Made by a program: the position numbers and the translations under genes. Under the pieces are notes generated by a model that saw only the letters and a program-made list of their open reading frames with translations, searched no databases and had not been told where the DNA came from. Below, one piece after another: positions 61,619 to 64,000 of a stretch of 64,000 nucleotides of DNA (its first letter is position 1; each line of letters starts with the position of its first letter). The DNA is from Rhodopirellula bahusiensis (GTDB lineage Bacteria > Planctomycetota > Planctomycetia > Pirellulales > Pirellulaceae): positions 62,001 through 126,000 of the forward strand of contig NZ_NIZW01000008.1 of assembly GCF_002727185.1 (NCBI RefSeq), in the 5' to 3' direction.

Positions 61619-62110
61619 TCAAATCAGAAAACGCGAGAGAGTGGCGCAGCGTTGCTGCGCCGTTTTGGCGTGCGTCAAAGGCGAAGGCTGCGTCCGCATG
61701 GACGAACCATTGAAATTTGATGACGGAAGCAGCGTCGCTGATAACGCCGTGACACGCTCAGTCGCTTGGCGAACGACGATTTGATCGCCGCTGTTGATGG
61801 CTTGTTCATTCCGCTGATCGCACTGGCACTGACATGGGGAATGTTCGTCGCAGTGACAACCGAAAAGAGCAATCCCACATTCACGCTCGGCGCCCATCTC
61901 ACTTGAGCGCTGTGGGCGACTGTTGTGACAGCAATCTGATCCCTTCGTTGAGTCGCACTCGGTGACCAGTGCACCGCATCCACACTGGCTTTCGCCGGCG
62001 ACCGTTGTGCAGGGGCAGATTGGGACCAACGATGTCGGCATCGCAAACATCGCCACCATCAGCCACATCATGGCTGTGCGAGCGATTCGTTTGTGAGGCC
62101 TTTTCAACAT
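61619..62110 (-). CDS. Small exported Cys-rich protein with SRFLI tail (family member 5)
   Basis: 163 residues: leader RTAMMWLMVAMFAMPTSLVP, then ICPCTTVAGESQCGCG, SDCCHNS, CHCDEHSPCQCQCDQ (about 31-100) and the tail KTAQQRCATLSRFLI. The tail resembles member 4 (QRCALFQSWQI) and member 2 (LCSRLSRYLI). It is on the minus strand upstream of the small lipoprotein and SulP/carbonic anhydrase genes. Confidence 0.65.
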   Translation of the reverse strand: MLKRPHKRIARTAMMWLMVAMFAMPTSLVPICPCTTVAGESQCGCGALVTECDSTKGSDCCHNSRPQRSSEMGAERECGIALFGCHCDEHSPCQCQCDQRNEQAINSGDQIVVRQATERVTALSATLLPSSNFNGSSMRTQPSPLTHAKTAQQRCATLSRFLI

Positions 62111-62437
62111 GAAGAAGCTTCTTGTTGTTTCGTGGGTAGGAAGCAGGAAGCGTTTCAGGGTTGATCGGCATGGATGGCACGCTGGAACAGTCTTTTTGAC
62201 GATGCCAACGCAGAATTTAATGAACTACGCAATCGACGAATCCCGCGTCAAGGCTTGAGCTGCTGCCTCCCGGCAAAATCTGTACGCCGGACGAATCCAA
62301 TCCATCTCGGATTGTGGCTTAGTTGCAGGCCGCCGCTCGGGTGGGTACGCTGGGTAGTGCGGGGGGGAGAGACATTGCGCCGCGGAATTGCATTCGACCC
62401 CGCTTACACCTTTTACACCTTTCAGGGAGTCGATCAG
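62111..62437. other. Intergenic region, no gene seen
   Basis: 327 bp between divergent genes. The plus-strand frame that crosses it is an extension of the 62438 gene without its own start context. No repeats or clear promoter boxes found. Confidence 0.4.
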
Positions 62438-63103
62438 ATGAAATGTTTCTCAATGGCAATGGGGTTGGTGATGGCGTTTTTGGGATCGTCCCAAGCTAGC
62501 GCTCAGTGGGTTGTTCCTCACACCACGTCGCATGGGCACAACGTTCAACACACCACCACCCACAACGACAACGTTCGACACCAGGGGCACGTCGACGCGG
62601 TTCCTCACACGACAACGCACGTCGATCGAGTTCAACACACGCAGACACATCTTGATCATGTCACACCGCATGGCAGTCACCCCATCGCTACCCAGTCGTA
62701 CCCGACCCAGCGATATTACTCGGCACGCCCGGTGATTCAGCAGGGCACGGTGATTCAGCAAGGCTATAAGCAGCCAAGCTATCCTCAAGGTCAGTACATT
62801 CAGCAGCAAGGTTATGTCCAGCAGGGTTATCCACAGCAGCGGATTGTCTATCCCAGTCAGGGCCAAACGCACATTCACAATGGCGTGCAACAGTCTGGAT
62901 ACGTTCAACCTTACCAGTCATTCCGCCCTAGTTATCAGCAGCCGCACCTGCATACTCAGACCCACACCGATCAGATTCCTCACACCACAACGCACACCGA
63001 TTATCGGCAGCACGGTGGACACATCGACGCGACGCCTCACACAACGACGCATGTTGATGCAGTCCCTCACACGACGACTCACGTCCACGGCGGCCATCAC
63101 TGA
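62438..63103 (+). CDS. Exported His/Thr/Gln-rich repeat protein
   Basis: 221 residues from ATG 62438: signal peptide (MKCFSMAMGLVMAFLGSSQASA), then repeats of PHTTTHxD or QHTxTHxD type at 25-80 and again at 165-221, separated by a Gln/Tyr-rich stretch (VIQQGYKQPSYPQGQYIQQQ). About a fifth of residues are His. The regular H-x2/3-T-H spacing suggests metal binding along an extended chain. It is 235 bp upstream of the TolC-like gene. Confidence 0.7.
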   Translation: MKCFSMAMGLVMAFLGSSQASAQWVVPHTTSHGHNVQHTTTHNDNVRHQGHVDAVPHTTTHVDRVQHTQTHLDHVTPHGSHPIATQSYPTQRYYSARPVIQQGTVIQQGYKQPSYPQGQYIQQQGYVQQGYPQQRIVYPSQGQTHIHNGVQQSGYVQPYQSFRPSYQQPHLHTQTHTDQIPHTTTHTDYRQHGGHIDATPHTTTHVDAVPHTTTHVHGGHH

Positions 63104-63338
63104 GCCGATCGACGGCAGCGGTTCGCCGACTGCTCGCTGTTGGGCGATTGCAAGGGATCGGAACGGAATCCGACCTGCGCCCCTCCATCCGGTCTTGCGA
63201 CTGGTGCAATCCTCATGACCGGTACTTGGTTATAGCGTCCGATGTCGGATTGGGACGATTCTGCTTGAAATTCGGTAGTTGCGGAACCGATGGGTACCGC
63301 AGGCTGGTCGTTTTATCTATTTCAAGGAGGAATACTCG

Positions 63339-64000
63339 GTGACCAATACACGACCATTTCGTACCAGGGCAACCCGCGGCAGGGCAATCTCTACCACAGC
63401 GGAGCGGGCTAGGCGTCTGCTGTTGTTGTCCGCATTGGGCTTCACGACCGGCTGTCAGTCTCTTGGGCAACATATCGCTGCGACCCCGAATCTGCACCAA
63501 GCGACCGATGCGACCGCAGTGGCAGTTGCGACCAGCGAGCTGCAGCCCCCGGTCCAGCAGCCTCCACATCAAAAACCGCCCGTCCAAACCGTTGCATATA
63601 CCGAGATCGACACTGAAAGCATTGGCGGTGACGGAGAAGATAGCAACGAGGACGATACGCCGATGTCTCTGCGTGATGCGATGTCGCTTGAGGACTCCGG
63701 GACGGCAACAGTGGCTGAACCCATCTTTTTGGACAGCCCGGTCGTAGATTTCGGCCAATCCGCGGGAATGACGCTGGAGCAATTCGAGTCGCTTGCCCTT
63801 CAAAACAACCCGACGATTGCGGAGCTGGTTGCGACCACGCAGAAAGCGGCTGGATATCGCACCCAGGTGAGCCTGCGAGCCAATCCGAGCATCGGATACC
63901 AAGCGAATCAACTCGCCGATCAGGGAACCGACCAGCACACGTTTTTCATTTCACAAACGATCGTTACGGCCAACAAGTTGGCGCTCAATCGCAGCGTGCT
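63339..64000 (+). CDS. TolC/CzcC-like outer-membrane efflux lipoprotein (5' part)
   Basis: GTG start at 63339 with a strong aaggagg (63324-63330). The frame is open to the window end (220 codons). Lipoprotein signal RRLLLLSALGFTTGCQS, a long disordered Pro/Gln/Asp linker (to about 140), then the outer-membrane factor start: MTLEQFESLALQNNPTIAELV, KAAGYRTQVSLRANPSIGYQ, FFISQTIVTANKLALNRS. It would be the outer-membrane channel for the RND and perhaps ABC efflux systems, none of which has its own channel in the window. Confidence 0.88.
   Translation, partial: MTNTRPFRTRATRGRAISTTAERARRLLLLSALGFTTGCQSLGQHIAATPNLHQATDATAVAVATSELQPPVQQPPHQKPPVQTVAYTEIDTESIGGDGEDSNEDDTPMSLRDAMSLEDSGTATVAEPIFLDSPVVDFGQSAGMTLEQFESLALQNNPTIAELVATTQKAAGYRTQVSLRANPSIGYQANQLADQGTDQHTFFISQTIVTANKLALNRSV

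Overview
The window most resembles a marine planctomycete of the Rhodopirellula/Pirellulaceae type. Pointers are a DUF1580 excisionase-like gene, a DUF1559 prepilin-like secreted protein, many His-rich and Cys-rich exported proteins, tyrosine recombinase genes of planctomycete type, and tolerance of GTG/TTG starts. No rRNA, complete tRNA or CRISPR array was seen.

Region 1 (1-15.5 kb) is an integrated mobile region. It holds the tail of a membrane protein, a complete single-ORF IS66-type insertion (462-1934), and a minus-strand pair coding for a HEPN-like/transmembrane/Cas4-like protein and an HTH-pseudokinase. A mobilisation module follows: a VirD4/TraG-like coupling protein flanked on both sides by the same two-gene unit of winged-helix, replication-relaxation-like proteins. 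Next come six small plasmid/ICE-type proteins, an MT-A70 adenine methyltransferase, a DUF1580 protein and a minus-strand tyrosine integrase. About 140 bp beyond the integrase start lies the 3' half of a Met-type (CAT) tRNA, which I read as an attachment site. Two strong hairpins sit between it and the integrase.

Region 2 (15.5-17.9 kb) is a small accessory stretch: a frameshifted gene of unknown role and an AlbA_2 (Schlafen-like) DNA-binding protein with a palindrome at its start.

Region 3 (17.9-42 kb) is a heavy-metal resistance cluster. In order: two His-rich CPV...CCxGC metal-binding proteins, an orphan Cys-rich anti-sigma factor, a Cus-like adaptor and RND pump (Cu/Ag), a Czc-like adaptor and RND pump, small exported Cys-rich and HMA proteins. 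A translationally coupled run follows: pseudo-receiver, SpoIIE phosphatase, BON protein and thioredoxin, CDF transporter, CYP152-type P450, second CDF transporter and P1B ATPase. Together these would bind metal outside the cytoplasm, move it out across both membranes and limit oxidative damage.

Region 4 (42-64 kb) continues the theme: His/Gly-rich exported proteins, a fused transporter/spermidine-synthase protein, an ABC efflux operon (two permeases, lipoprotein, HlyD adaptor, ATPase), a four-repeat His-rich protein, a DUF1559 protein, ribulose-phosphate epimerase, a CzcD-like CDF pump, a His-rich TPR protein, beta-carbonic anhydrase with a SulP transporter, and finally the start of a TolC/CzcC-like outer-membrane lipoprotein cut by the window edge.

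The most novel items are the HEPN/Cas4-like plus pseudokinase pair; the duplicated gene pair around the coupling protein; a five-member family of small exported Cys-rich proteins with a shared C-terminal tail, mostly at the head of efflux operons; and a metal-cluster signalling module whose only receiver has Glu instead of the phosphorylated Asp.
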